Origin: Plantago ovata
Taxonomy: Eukaryota > Streptophyta > Magnoliopsida > Lamiales > Plantaginaceae
Assembly (NCBI GenBank): GCA_028274465.1
Contig: CM051455.1
Coordinates: 114,613,547-114,677,546, forward strand
Length of the DNA: 64,000 nucleotides
Direction of reading: 5' to 3'
In this document: positions 1-10,835 of the stretch, piece after piece
Position numbering within the stretch: the stretch's first letter is position 1
Layout: every line of letters begins with the position of its first letter
The notes under the pieces: generated by a model
What the model was told of the DNA's origin: nothing
What the model saw: only the letters and a program-made list of their open reading frames with translations
The model's database searches: none
Program-made: the position numbers and the translations under genes

Positions 1-324
1 CATCCCCTGGTAAGCACGTATATAACCGGACTTTGTATGTACTATGTAATGTGTTTTGGATGGGAAAATTGCAAAATTGGTCCCCTCAGTGATAGTCCCA
101 TGCAAAACAGGTCCCAAATGAATCAAAAAAAAAAATAATAATAATAAAATGCAAAAATGGTCCTTTTTGTGTATAAAGTCCCGTATTTTATACGTATTTG
201 CAGATGTGGAGGAGTATGTGGCATGTGAGGTGGAGTGTAGAGAAAATAAACAATTTTACTTTAAAAAAATATAAAAATTAGATTATTGAAATAAAAAAAA
301 TTAAAAAACAAAACAAACAGATAA

Positions 325-480
325 TGCCAGCTTCAAGCTCCGTCAATGAGCTCCACCATTGACGGAGCCATGGGTGCTCCAGGTCGGAGCTTTTAAAAGC
401 TTCGATCTGGAGCTTTTAAAGGCTCCCATGGCGGAGGTACATGTAGCTCCGCCATTGACGGAGCCATGGGAGCTCCAAGG
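325..480. repeat. Palindromic 'gacggagc' segment inside element A
   Basis: Several short inverted repeats alternate here: 'agctccgtcaatg' against 'cattgacggagc', and 'gctcccatggcggag' against 'ctccgccattgacggagcc' followed by 'atgggagc'. The segment can fold into more than one hairpin. A related 'ggcggagctcaaagctcc' piece lies at about 940-960, on the other side of the TRIM, so the TRIM may have landed inside this structure. Confidence 0.6.
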
Positions 481-511
481 AAATATTTTCTTCCTAGGAT
501 GAAATTGGTAT

Positions 512-814
512 TGTTGGAGAATTTAATATAAATGACTAGATTCTGTTCCTCTCCATAAGTTCGAGCTTTTGGGAGAGTTGAAATTCTATCATGGTATCAG
601 AGCCATTATCAGAGCCATCTGGCTCACGCCCACCTGGGTCCGAATCTCCCTGGAGACAAACTCCGCCCCTTATTAAATTTCCAATCGATTGACCTCCCCA
701 AATAGGTTGAAATCGACCACAAGTGCGGGGTGAGTGTTGTAGAATTAAATATAAATGACTAGATTCTGTTTCTCCCAATCAGTTTGAACTTTTGGGAGAG
801 TTAGAATTCTATCA
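512..814 (+). mobile_element. TRIM (terminal-repeat retrotransposon in miniature)
   Basis: Two 80-bp direct repeats, 512-591 and 735-814, both start TGTTG and end TTCTATCA. The first is followed at once by TGGTATCAGAGCC (592-604), the usual primer-binding site for initiator tRNA-Met. The second is preceded by a purine tract (gcggggtgag). The interior of about 143 bp has no coding capacity. These are the defining parts of a TRIM, which must be mobilised by another element's proteins. The flanking 5-mers (ggtat, agtac) match poorly, so the insertion is old or the ends have drifted. Confidence 0.85.
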
Positions 815-1213
815 AGTACGGTACAACCATAGTAAGACTTAAGGGGAAAAATTGGGGGAAGATCCACACCGTAGAGGAAAATTCCCTACTAGGCTGCAGT
901 ATCAAGAATTAAGGGGAAAAACCCAATACTGGACACTTGTGGCGGAGCTCAAAGCTCCTTCAATCTAGAGCTAACTTTTTTTTCTTCTATTTTTTCTTTT
1001 ATTTTTTCTGTTTTTTCTTTTTCTTTTTCTTTATTCCACTTCATCATCCATGTCACCGTCCAATTCGACCTAATTTATACTAATTCGCGCTAATTTGTCC
1101 TAATTCTTATATCAGAGTGGAGGACCGTATTTGCATTTTTTAAATCGCTTGCGACCGTATTCGGAGGGATGTTGAGTTGAGGGACGAAGTATGCAATTTT
1201 CCCTGTTCTGGAT

Positions 1214-1756
1214 TCATGTACAACATGTATAATGTGTTTTTCTTCAAAGTAAAATCTCAGCTCTTATACTCCATTCTTGTTTAACATTTCCTGCAACTTA
1301 TAAACTTCTTTTTCAAGTACCAATTCTGCATTTTTTAAGTTTCAATCTTCTACTCATTTGACTGACGTAATACGTACAGAATGACAAATTCTAAGCATGC
1401 TTTTATATATTTCAGGTTCATCTTGCAATCATGAGCGAACGCAATCAAGTTCTTTCGTATCCAAATAAGAATTTTGAAAATGCTTATCTTGCAAATGATA
1501 AAGACTTCTTAACTCCTAGCAACTAGTACCTGAGACGGACCAGTGTTCCTAGTTTATCCAACTTCCATGATTGAGGTACAATTTCTGCACTTCCTAGTTT
1601 CTCCAACTGTTTTTCATCAAAATACTATATTCAATGGTTAACTGTCCCAATCTAGCCCTAGAGAACTTAGTGTCAAAATTGTAATATATTTATACAAAAT
1701 AATAGTATAATGTTTTCGGTGTGTATGATAATTTGCTTGTTCTCATAATAATGAAA
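1214..1756 (+). other. Intergenic stretch with a possible exon remnant
   Basis: At about 1413 a polypyrimidine tract ending in CAG is followed by a stretch open for about 35 codons (about 1416-1525: V-H-L-A-I-M-S-E-R-N and on) that ends at a TAG. It looks like an orphan exon, but I cannot assign a family. Nothing else is recognisable in this stretch. Confidence 0.25.
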
Positions 1757-2140
1757 TCTATCTATCTATCTATCTATATATAGGGAAAATTGCAATTTTG
1801 GTCCCATAACTCGACGTCCCTCGCGAGTTTGGTCCCCAGTCGATTCAAAAAATGCAAAAAACTTCCCATTGGCAAATACGATCCCGTATTTATATGGTTT
1901 TGCTTATTTCGCGAGGATGTGGCTGCCTTGGTGGATTAGGTCTGAGCTTATGTGTACATGGGGGGGGGGGGAAACAAGTCCCAATTGCCGCCAATTGAGA
2001 GACAAGGAACCCTACGTATTTATTGGACGCATTTACTCCCTTTTCACGCCCACCATCACTTTGCAGCTATTCTCGTACCAGAACTCAACAATTTTTTTTC
2101 TTTTCGACTTGAATCTTGGCGACGACATTCCAGAGCAACG

Positions 2141-2662
2141 ATGTCTTTGCGTGCACATGACGAACGGTTCATGCCACATCCGGATTATGGTAAGTAAAAT
2201 TCTCTATTTCTTGTTCTTCTCATGACCTACTCTGCTATTTACTTGAATTATGGAACTGTGAGTTGATGTTATGGCTATTTTTTGTTAAAGATTCGATTTT
2301 TTTGGATATTTGAGTGTTATTATTCATGAGATGAAACAGAATTTTGTATTATAATGTGTCATGTTCTCTGAATCTGTGTTGTTGTTGCAAGTAGTATGCG
2401 TTTTAGAACAGAGCATGGGAGATAGTTGAGTGTAGTACTGATTCTTGCTTCTTCTTTTTGTGTAAACATAGATGTGAGTTCTATGTTGTTGACTGTCTAT
2501 GTTCACTATGGAGGAAAATTTGTGAACAAGAAGATCAAGAACATTGGTACAGCAATGTCAAAGATGAAGGAAGTCAAGAAGGAAAAGGTGGAAGATATCA
2601 AACTCAAGGACATGGTGAAGAAGATCAAGAAAGAGAAGGTGGAGAAGGCCAAGAAGAACTGA
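2141..2662 (+). pseudogene. Fragment resembling the N-terminus of a MuDR-type transposase
   Basis: An ATG at 2141 starts a 49-nt open piece that ends at a good donor (ATG|GTAAGT at 2189/2190). A second open piece closes with TGA at 2660-2662 and contains V-Y-V-H-Y-G-G-K-F, like the 'hYGG' start of the MuDR N-terminal domain, followed by a lysine-rich tail (repeats of K-K-E-K-V). I could not prove a clean splice between the two pieces. The lysine-rich tail comes from a purine-rich stretch (about 2520-2660). It lies in element B, so decayed transposase sequence is the simplest reading. Confidence 0.4.
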
Positions 2663-3059
2663 TCAACAATGTAGCTTCTTTAGTATCTTTTGTTTTGGTG
2701 ATGATTTGTATGAACAATGGGCTATATTATTACTGATGGCTTTGTTTTGTGATATTATTTTGACACTGTGTGGTCAAAATAAGTCTGCAATATGCATGCC
2801 CCATGCAAACTATTTCATCCTAGTTTATGTAATTGAATGGTTATGAATCTTATCTTTTCTTGTTTTATATATGGCACTTTTCATGTTAGTTTTAGTTCTT
2901 TTCAGTATTTCTTATGGTCCTTAACAGGATTTGGGTGCTTTTATCATGCATATTCATGAATTCAAGTTAGTATAGTCCATTTTTCAATTTTTTTGGATTT
3001 ATTTCTGATTTTTCTGTTTTTTCTTTTCCATGCTCAATGATGTGTTTTCTACCTGAATA

Positions 3060-3990
3060 GAATTTTGTACAAGTCCCATTTAAGTACTTGAACATGTTTG
3101 TATGTGACAAACATTGACTTACATGACAAAAATGAGTTCCCATGGTTGGCAGACCTATTTTTCAATTTTCTACCATTTATTGCTCATTTTTCTGATTTTA
3201 ATTGCTTCCATGTTCATAGTTGTGTTTGTAACCTTATTACATCCTTGTACAAGTCCCAAAATAGTACTTGAACATGTTTGTATGTCACAAACATTGACTA
3301 ACATGACAAAAATGAGTTCCCATGCTTGGCAGGCCTTTTTTTCAATTTTCTGCCATTTATTGCTCATTTTTCTGATTTTAATTGCTTCCATGTTCATAGT
3401 TGTGTTTGTAACCTTATTACATCCTTGTACAAGTCCCAAAATAGTACTTGAACATGTTTGTATGTCACAAACATTGACTTACATGACAAAAATGAGTTCC
3501 CCATGGTTGGCAGGCTTTTTTTTCAATTTTCTGCCATTTATTTTTCATTTTTCCGATTTTAATTGCTTCCATGTCCATAGTTGTGTTTGTAACCTTATTA
3601 CATCCTTGTACAAGTCCCAAAATAGTACTTGAACATGTTTGTATGTCACAAACATTGACTTACATGACAAAAATGAGTTCCCATGCTTGGCAGGCCTTTT
3701 TTTCAATTTTCTGCCATTTATTTTTCATTTTTCTGATTTTAATTGCTTCCATGTTCATATTTGAGTTTGTAACCTTATTACAGCCTTATACAAGTCCCAA
3801 AGTAGTACTTGAACATGTTTGTATGTCACAAACAACAACTTAAACCAAAAACATCAGCTCCCATACACCACAATCCCAGTTTTCATTTTGTTTGATTTAT
3901 TACTGATTTTCAACTTAAACTCATTGTATTGCATGCAAAAGCTCTAGTAAAAACATTGTACAAGTCCCATAATAGTACTTCAACATGTTT
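3060..3990. repeat. Tandem array, unit about 180 bp, about five copies
   Basis: The landmark 'acttgaacatgtttgtatgt' recurs at about 3085, 3265, 3445, 3626 and 3806, then in a degraded form near 3976. The unit includes 'acaagtcccaaaatagt' and 'gagttcccatg..ttggcag'. Middle units are nearly identical; the outer ones have drifted. The frames open across the array are by-products of the repeat. It sits wholly inside Mutator-like element B. Confidence 0.9.
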
Positions 3991-4189
3991 CTATGTGAAG
4001 AACAACATTATCCCATTTACAGTATGGAGATCTTATACCTGTACCTGATTTTATGATTTTCTGGGAATATTTTTTGTTTTTTTTTTTTTTTTTGAATAAA
4101 CACACACATAAATGAGAACCAACCACCACAGTAAAAAACAACATGTTGGCCTGGTCAAAGAGGAACATAATCAGCTTTTTTGTTTGTAG

Positions 4190-4508
4190 CTACCATGATG
4201 AAAATGACCGTTGGATAAGGGAGCCAACCATTTTGCAGAAGCTTAGGGAGCTACACAAGCGTTCTCTCAACCCAAGTGGCATCTGGACCACACTTTTCTG
4301 GGCTGCTCATTGCTGCACTCATCTCATCCTTATTGGGGTTGAGCATGAGGAAGTTTCCTACGAAGCAACCACACTCCGCATGATTCTCCAAGACATGGAG
4401 AGGGACATGGAAGAGTTGGCAGACTATGCTCCAGGAGTGTACCATGATCAATTGCTCCAGACTGTCCAAGAGACCATGGCAGAGTTGGTTGATCGCTTTG
4501 ATGTTTAA
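4190..4508 (+). CDS. Hypothetical exon in Mutator-like element B
   Basis: The frame is open from an ATG at 4143, but a polypyrimidine tract ending TTTGTAG at 4183-4189 suggests the real exon starts at 4190, giving about 105 codons to the TAA at 4506-4508. Composition is normal for a protein, with Trp and Cys (W-T-T-L-F-W-A-A-H-C-C) and a helical acidic C-terminal half (M-E-R-D-M-E-E-L-A and on). I do not recognise the family. It lies between the 180-bp array and an opposite-strand coiled-coil frame. It may be a captured host exon or a protein of the element. There is no clear upstream exon. Confidence 0.35.
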
Positions 4509-4842
4509 GCTTTTTTATTTTAAGTATTTTATGGACCAGTTTATGTTTCAAAGTGCTATGTCACTATTTTCAATTTCATCTTATGAATGGAATATCTATC
4601 TTCATTAATTTTCTAAGAATTTCATCAATTTTCTAAGAATTTCCATTTGATTTTCATGAATAAATTCTGCAATAAATAAAATATAATCGAACACAAATGT
4701 AATTGCAGAAATTCTATTTCATTCCAACAAAAGATCGATTACATAGCATTACCAACATTAACAACAACAAAACAGAGCATTACCACAAACCTAATACTAG
4801 TACTACTGACCTAATACTACTACACAAGCCTCAATCCTAACT

Positions 4843-5136
4843 TCATTTCACAGACAGAGTACGGAAACACAAGATCAAATGAGCCACAATCTTGCAAATT
4901 TCTTCACTGGTTGAGGTCTTTTCCAGCCCGTTAATAAACACCTGCTCGTGAAAAATTGCTTCGAAATTGGCAAACCTGTTTTCCAGCTCCTTCAATCTAT
5001 CGTCACAGGCACACTTTTTGACTTCCTGAGTTGTCAGCAACAAGCCCTGCTCCTCCATTTCCTTCTCCACTTCCAGAAATTCATCCAAGAATATTTGCTC
5101 TTCCAGCTTGGTAATACGCTCTTCCATCTCCGCCAT
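4843..5136 (-). CDS. Small coiled-coil protein in Mutator-like element B
   Basis: A 97-codon frame runs from a true ATG at 5136 to a stop at 4843. It starts M-A-E-M-E-E-R-I-T-K-L-E-E-Q, and heptad-like Leu/Ile spacing with many Glu and Lys continues over most of its length, so a coiled coil is likely. There is a C-A-C-D motif near residue 44. I know of no family match. The ATG lies about 340 bp inside the right terminal repeat, facing inward, which is the layout of a gene carried by a Mutator-like element and possibly driven from its TIR. Whether it is expressed is unknown. Confidence 0.4.
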   Translation of the reverse strand: MAEMEERITKLEEQIFLDEFLEVEKEMEEQGLLLTTQEVKKCACDDRLKELENRFANFEAIFHEQVFINGLEKTSTSEEICKIVAHLILCFRTLSVK

Positions 5137-6088
5137 CTTCGCCTGACATTAACAAGGAACGTGTGCGAATGGGCACGCTTCACTCTCCTGAGATGATTGT
5201 GAGAGCCAATTTTCTTTCATCTTCAGTGAATTGGAGTGAATTTTGGATGAGTGAAAATTTGGGAGTTAGGGTTTAATGAATTGGGATCGATTTGGGGGAG
5301 ATGTCTGATTAATATAACGGCTTGCCACGCATTGTGAGAGCGAGGACTGAAAAGGATTCGCGGTTTTTTTGGTCCTTTAACTCGATTTAGGATGTTATTT
5401 GCGAATTTACGAATCGAGTAGGGACCGTATCCGCGAGGGACGTCGAGTTAGGGGACCAAAATTGCAATTTTCCCTCTATATATACATTAAAAGAGGATTC
5501 TTACTTGAATCCTAACATACGCCACATATGCCCTAATCCCATGTGGCAAATTCTCCCTTCCACGTATGGAAACTTTGCCTCCCAACCACACTTCAATCGT
5601 CCATGTCAGCAAGCTGATTGGACCTTCAGTAAAAAAATAAAATCTGTGGACAGTGGGTTTTGAACCATGGCCACATTGAAACAAATCCGTTCAATATTCA
5701 ATTAGGCTACATTTGGTTTGTTAACACATGATCTTATACCAATTAATTACCTGCTCGATCAAATGAATCAGTAATTCAACTCTTCCTATTCCGATTTTGT
5801 GAAGCGGGACTATTGCTGACTGATTAAGCGCTGAGCGTGACTATTGCTGACTGATTAATTTGTTAATTAATGGTAACCTTTTAATACATTATCTAATGGA
5901 ATGGAATTTAAATAGATCAATGGCCCTAATTTTCCTCTATATTATATTACCATAAACAAATCAAATGCCCTAATTTTCCTCCATATACATTTGCCTCATC
6001 TTTGCAGCCGCTCACACAAAACGGAATCATCACCATATCTATTTACTTCATATTCTATTGCCTCATCTTCTGCAACCTTATTTTCTTC

Positions 6089-6280
6089 ATGAATTCGCAG
6101 TTATGGCCTCCGATAGACGGTGGTTCTAAGCGGCTCAAGATCGATTGCAATACACAAGAATCCTCTACCACTTGGAATGACCTTGACATCAAGCTCCAAT
6201 ACCGTGTTATGTTCTTCGTTGCTACAAACAGCATAAAAGATTGTCGGTCGGTGCTTCAATGGTTAGTTTTCATGCAATAA
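6089..6280 (+). pseudogene. Unassigned gene fragment carried in the Helitron
   Basis: An ATG at 6089 opens about 63 codons, including W-P-P-I-D-G-G-S-K-R-L and Q-Y-R-V-M-F-F-V-A-T-N, ending at a TAA at 6278-6280 just after a GT donor-like site (CAATG|GTTAGT at about 6259). This looks like a first exon cut off from the rest by the insertion at 6387. It resembles the start of plant F-box-like proteins only in a general way, and I do not assign it. Helitrons often carry captured exons, so a captured fragment is the likely explanation. Confidence 0.3.
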
Positions 6281-6386
6281 ATATATTCTGGTAACATACA
6301 ACCATCCAATCTTTAATTTGTTTGTGTGTGCTTTCACGTGAAATAAATCATTAGATCGTCGAGAACATGTTATGTTTGATTTTATA

Positions 6387-6767
6387 TGATGACAGTGTTT
6401 TTTACACTATCATTCGAGTCTTTTTCACCTATTTAGCTATCCTCTAGGTTGCATTTAGCTTGTATTTTAGTGCATTTTATTAGAATAGTGTCACGTTTCC
6501 CTTTTCTTTGAATATTTCAGGTTTTAGGTGAAAAACGTACTTTTAATGGGCAATTATGGCAAAGGGATGAAGTTTTGGTGCTTCGAGGTCATCCGTGGTG
6601 TATCTAGAAGTATCCGGACGAGTTTTGAGGCCTAGAGGACGAGTTTCAAGGCTTAAATATCACTGGAAGGCAAAATCCGAGTCCAAAAGGAAAAGAAGTC
6701 AAGAAACGCGTCAAACCGACTCTGGAGGTCCCGGGCGGTTCGCCCGGGACGAGGGGCGGTTCGCCCC
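6387..6767 (+). mobile_element. Old Athila-type solo LTR, left part
   Basis: This is the 5' third of an LTR beginning TGATGACAG, cut at its GC-rich hairpin by a younger element of the same family. The rest resumes at 36186-36971. The outer flanks are TTATA on both sides (6382-6386 and 36972-36976), so this was a separate insertion into the Helitron. Its sequence is somewhat diverged from the younger LTRs at 6768 and 34987. Confidence 0.85.
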
Positions 6768-7941
6768 TGATGACAGTATATTTTACACTATCATTCGAGT
6801 CTTTTTCACCTATTTAGCTATCCTCTAGGTTGCATTTAGCTTGTATTTTGTGCATTTTATTAGAATAGTGTCACGTTTCCCTTTTCTTTGCATATTTCAG
6901 GTTTTAGGTGAAAAACGTACTTTTAATGGGCAATTATGGCAAAGGGATGAAGTTTTGATGCTTCGAGGTCATCCGTGGTGTATCTAGAAGTATCCGGACG
7001 AGTTTTGAGGCCTAGGGGGCGTGTTTCAAGGCTTAAATATCACTAAAAGGCAAAATCCGAGTCCAAAAAGGAAAAAAAGTCAAGAAAACGCGTATCACCG
7101 ACTCTGGAGGTCCCGGGCGGTTCGCCCGGGACGAGGGGCGGTTCGTCCCGTCCCTCCAGAATGCCTATATATATAAGTTTCTGCCCTACATTTCTGAGAG
7201 ATATTCTTCTACGTTTTGGACACCTTTTTCACCATATTTTGAGAGAGAAAATTCCAGAGATTGTTCTAGGAATATTTAGCATCGAAGATATTTTCTCTTG
7301 TCGATTTTGGAAGACTTATTGCTTGTGAGTTTACGCGATTCATCGGAGATTGACAACCTTCGTTGATAACTTTGTATCTCACGATTTTTCTGCTTTTATA
7401 TATTCAACTCAACATGTTTTCATTGATTCTTGCTTTGATTATTGTTGATTGCAATTCAAGTATGAGTAGCTAAATCTAAGGTTGGTGATAGTATGTGAAT
7501 TCATAGCTAGGGTTCTTAATTGTGCATGATTGTAGCCTCGCGCCGTTGAATTACTTGATATTGATTGTTCTTCATTGATCTAGCTAAGCCACCTATCTTC
7601 GTAAGTGTTGAACCTGGCGGAACACTAGGACAATTCATGATCATTGAATTCTTAATAACAACTCATCAAGTACCTTCTTGCATGATTAATAACCCGATGC
7701 TTTGAATGATCATATTATCACTAACTTCCATCATAATTGATAAGAAAAATCTTTGCTAAGTCGTTTATTGAATTTATAATTTAAGTTTAAGTAGTTAAAT
7801 CTAGTTATAGTCCTTAGAGATCGACACTCGAGGTTATCTTTCTTCTACACTACGTGCTTTGGTTTTCGTTGTAGTTGCGAGTTGCCTTTTGCTTTAAAAC
7901 AAATTTATTTGATTGTTCGAATCTGACAATCTCGTCCATCA
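6768..7941 (+). repeat. 5' LTR of the gag-only element
   Basis: It begins TGATGACAG and ends CATCA. A TATA-like 'cctatatatataag' lies about 7160, just after a GC-rich block with GGCGGTTCGCC hairpins (7109-7150). It matches the LTR at 34987-36180 closely. The main difference is the number of hairpins: two here and three in the 3' copy. Confidence 0.9.
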
Positions 7942-7944
7942 AAT

Positions 7945-7962
7945 TGGCGCCGTTGCCGGGGA
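7945..7962 (+). promoter_or_regulatory. Primer-binding site, tRNA-Asp type
   Basis: TGGCGCCGTTGCCGGGGA is complementary to the 3' end of plant tRNA-Asp (from memory of that tRNA). It is the usual site for Athila-type elements and lies three bases after the LTR end. Confidence 0.85.
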
Positions 7963-8013
7963 CTATACTCCTTTTTTCTCATAGCTTATTTATATTTTCA
8001 GCATTCTTTTTTC

Positions 8014-8825
8014 TGGAGGCACGGGGACTATCCCGTGCCTCCAGAATGCCTATATATATAAGTTTCTGCCCTAAGTTTCTGAGAGATATTCTTCTACGTT
8101 TTGGACACCTTTTTCACCATATTTTGAGAGAGAAAATTCCATAGATTGTTCTAGGAATATTTAGCATCGAAGATTTTTTCTCTTGTCGATTTTGGAAGAC
8201 TTATTGCTTGTGAGTTTACGCGATTCATCGGAGATTGACAACCTTCGTTGGTAACTTTGTATCTCACGATTTTTCTGCTTTTATATATTCAATTCAACAT
8301 GTTTTCATTGATTCTTGCTTTGATTATTGTTGATTGCAATTCAAGTATGAGTAGCTAAATCTAAGGTTGGTGATAGTATGTGAATCCATAGCTAGGGTTC
8401 TTAATTGTGCATGATTGTAGCCTCGCGCCGTTGAATTACTTGATATTGATTGTTCTTCATTGATCTAGCTAAGCCACCTATCTCCGTAAGTGTTGAACCT
8501 AGAGGAACACTAGGACAATTCATGATCATTGAATTCTTAATAACAACTCATCAAGTACCTTCTTGCATGATTAATAACCCGATGCTTTGAATGATCATAT
8601 TATCAGTAACTTCCATCATAATTGATAAGAAAAATCTTTGCTAAGTCGTTTTTTGAATTTATAATTTAAGTTTAAGTAGTTAAAGCTAGTTATAGTCCTT
8701 AGAGATCGACACTCGAGGTTTCTTTCTTCTACACTACGTGCTTTGGTTTTCGTTGTAGTTGCGAGTTGCCTTTGGCTTTAAAACAAATTTATTTGATTGT
8801 TCGAATCTGACAATCTCGTCCATCA
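8014..8825 (+). repeat. Second, 5'-truncated LTR copy in tandem
   Basis: This repeats the LTR from its GC-rich block (CCCGTGCCTCCAGAATGCC) to the CATCA end, with about 70 nt of leader between it and the full 5' LTR. It is followed by a second identical primer site (8829-8846) and then by the leader leading to gag. Its left junction is a foldback: CTGGAGGCACGGG, a five-base spacer, then the complement. The arrangement suggests template switching during reverse transcription, or a later rearrangement. Confidence 0.85.
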
Positions 8826-8828
8826 TAT

Positions 8829-8846
8829 TGGCGCCGTTGCCGGGGA
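8829..8846 (+). promoter_or_regulatory. Second primer-binding site copy
   Basis: Same 18 bases as at 7945-7962, three bases after the end of the truncated LTR copy. Confidence 0.8.
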
Positions 8847-9010
8847 CTATACTCCTTTTTTCTCATAGCTTATTTATATTTTCAGCATTCATTACCTAGA
8901 ATTAGTGGATTTAATTAGTTGTCTCGATTTGAAGGTGAAATTCCAGAACTTGCGATTTCTAACAGGACTAATTTTCAGTTGTGAGTTACTCCTGTTACAG
9001 ATATTCAGGT

Positions 9011-9627
9011 ATGACGTCCATGAAAGCTCGCATGACACCCCAATTCTCGCAGGTTAGGAGAGGATCATCTATACACCTGGAAGATGAGTTAAGGGGGTAT
9101 GAGGTGACGGAGTCCGTAGTGAGAAACTTACCGAGGTACGAAGATGGAGTGGGGATGAATCCGTTGAGTTTCATTCGATCCTATGAGGAGAAAATAGCAA
9201 GAATTCCAGCGGAAGGATTTACTAATGACCAATTGTGCAGGAAATTATTTTCTTTTGCCCTTGGTTATGAGCCAAAGCGTTGGATTGCAAGGTTAGCAGC
9301 AGGATCGCTGAAAACTTGGGGCCAAGTAGTAGAGGAGTTCTTGGTGCAGTTTATGCCTTACCATGAGACAATTTCCTTACGTGATAGGATTGAATACTTC
9401 AAGCAAGGAGAGTATGAGCGGTATTGTGACACCTACGAACGTTTTGAGATGTATAAACGTGAGTGCCCCCATCACCGTTTCGAAGATGGGGAGTTGATTT
9501 GGTACTTCGTTGGTGGACTAAGTGATGAGGAACGACTTAGAGTGGATAGGTTGAGCGGTGGTCTGGAAGAATGTACGGTTGAAGAGGCAGAAGAGTGTAA
9601 GAAAATATGGTCAGAGTTGCTCCTAGG
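9011..9627 (+). pseudogene. Gag, N-terminal part (Athila-type), split by an LTR
   Basis: Encodes the retrotransposon Gag domain that packages element RNA in virus-like particles. The frame is open upstream to 8981, but that would need a GTG start; the first ATG is at 9011. Visible blocks are the W-I-A-R-L-A-A-G-S-L-K-T-W region, the F-L-V-Q-F-M-P-Y block and C-P-H-H-R-F, and they align with the gag at 39656 (W-L-R-S-L-E-A-G-S-L-T-T-W, C-P-H-H-G-F). Element sequence stops at the CTAGG duplication (9623-9627) where a 2-kb LTR was inserted. Coding-like sequence resumes at 31242, with a different frame and further stops, so the gene is dead. Confidence 0.85.
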
Positions 9628-10835
9628 GCACGCAGCGGAATTTCAAAAATTTTCTTAACATGCAAGTTAATTGATCATGCATACGATGTATATACGTGTA
9701 ACACATAAACATATTAATCAGTAGACTTACAATGCAGCAAAAGCAAACACAGGTATTGAATCGATCCGCCGATCGACTAGGTCTTCGTAATAGCTCGGTG
9801 AATCTTCTCCTTCGTCGAAGTCGAAGATATCTACAATACTTTGATTATCTGCAAGACAATAAAAGTTAGTTTCCAGCTTATTTGAATCTCAACCTTGGTA
9901 TCCACGGATGAACAGCCTATCGGGAAGAATGCTAGGATATTCTTTATGTAACCAAGAAGATGGGGCGGCGATTCCTCCGGTAGTGGCAGGGGCGCGCGCT
10001 GCTATAGAGGAGGGGAGGAGAGCTTTTATTTTCTCTAAGAATTCGATTATCAAGAATGATGAAAAAGCTCTCTAATGACTCATATATATATAGTAGTCAT
10101 TGGAAGCCTAAAGAAGATTCTTTTAGACTTCATAAGGAATAAGAACTTTAATTCTTATTGCACAAGGAAACCAATTTAAGTCTAGATTCATTCCCAATTA
10201 AGTTAGAACTCAATTAGGAAAATCTAACTTAACCCTTGACTTCTAATATGGGAAGGAGTCGAAACTCCTTCCCCATAAACCACACATGCGGCCGGCCATA
10301 GGGGGGTTCCATGTGGGTCCCACTTTTGGGACCCACTTATAATTCGGAGGCAATTCAAACTCTAAGTCGATTTTGCCCATGTGCATATATTAATTCTAAA
10401 TTAATATATCCTTTCAAATCCAACCTCTATTATATTTCCAAAATATAATCTTTTGATTTAATTAATAATTCCAAATTTTTAATTGAGCCACGAATAATTA
10501 TAATTAATTCCAAATCAATTACAATTCATCAATCACAATTAATTCTAAACTAATAGCGATTCCATCTTCAAGGGATAGGCTAAATCACCACATAGTGTGA
10601 CCCATAGGGCCTCATTGTAATAAGCAAATCCTAGACCAGGCAAGATGGAATTCCTAGACGATTCCATTTGCAATATTAATACATGAGGACGTTTGAGAGG
10701 TTTCTCAAAGCAAACCCTTTCGTTGCGAAGTCTGTTGCGCTCAACGCGGCGATGGTAACGTCCCTTCATCTGACTGACTCGAATGCATCTAGGATCGATG
10801 ATGTGTCTATCCCAATAATACATCCATGGCGTCTT
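9628..10835 (-). mobile_element. Copia-like solo LTR, left half
   Basis: A non-coding block between gag sequence and the Tat element. It resumes at 30433-31236, giving an LTR-sized insert of about 2.0 kb. The outer flanks match as CTAGG (9623-9627 and 31237-31241). On the minus strand it starts TGACAGTC at 31236; the other end lacks the usual CA, so the exact border may be off by a few bases. No coding region and no second copy is present, hence a solo LTR. The copia assignment is from general sequence style only. Confidence 0.6.

Larger units (their letters stand above)
62..1203. mobile_element. Non-autonomous Mutator-like element A
   Basis: The flanks carry a 10-bp target duplication with one mismatch: TGTTTTGGAT at 52-61 and TGTTCTGGAT at 1204-1213. 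The ends are inverted repeats beginning GGGAAAATTGCA and containing a 'gtccc(t)' block. Two other elements in this window (1783-5474 and 60094-61032) have related ends. The 9-11 bp duplication is what Mutator-like elements make. No transposase frame is visible. The inside holds a palindromic segment (about 325-480) and a nested TRIM (512-814). The superfamily call is inferred from TSD length and long terminal repeats, not from a transposase. Confidence 0.7.
1783..5474. mobile_element. Mutator-like element B (3.7 kb)
   Basis: The terminal inverted repeats are about 45 bp at high identity (GGGAAAATTGCAATTTTGG at the start, its complement at the end) and continue more weakly for another 20-25 bp. 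The flanks share TCTATATATA (1773-1782 and 5475-5484), a 9-10 bp target duplication in a TA-rich site. The inside has an array of 180-bp repeats, a short piece resembling the start of MuDR-type transposases (about 2480-2662) and two small reading frames of unknown role (4190-4508 on plus, 4843-5136 on minus). I see no complete transposase. It inserted into the 5' tip of the Helitron. Confidence 0.8.

Noticed and set aside
592..604. Full copia element at the TGGTATCAGAGCC site
   Set aside because: The two 80-bp repeats enclose only about 143 bp, so it is a TRIM and not a coding element.
3114..3843. Hydrophobic repeated protein from the 180-bp array
   Set aside because: The frame only reflects the repeat length being a multiple of three, and it also opens on the opposite strand.
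3060..3990. CRISPR-like regular spacing
   Set aside because: The unit is a continuous 180-bp tandem repeat with no short repeat and unique spacers, inside a plant transposon.
8981..9010. Earlier start of the gag-only element's Gag
   Set aside because: It needs a GTG start; the first ATG is at 9011.
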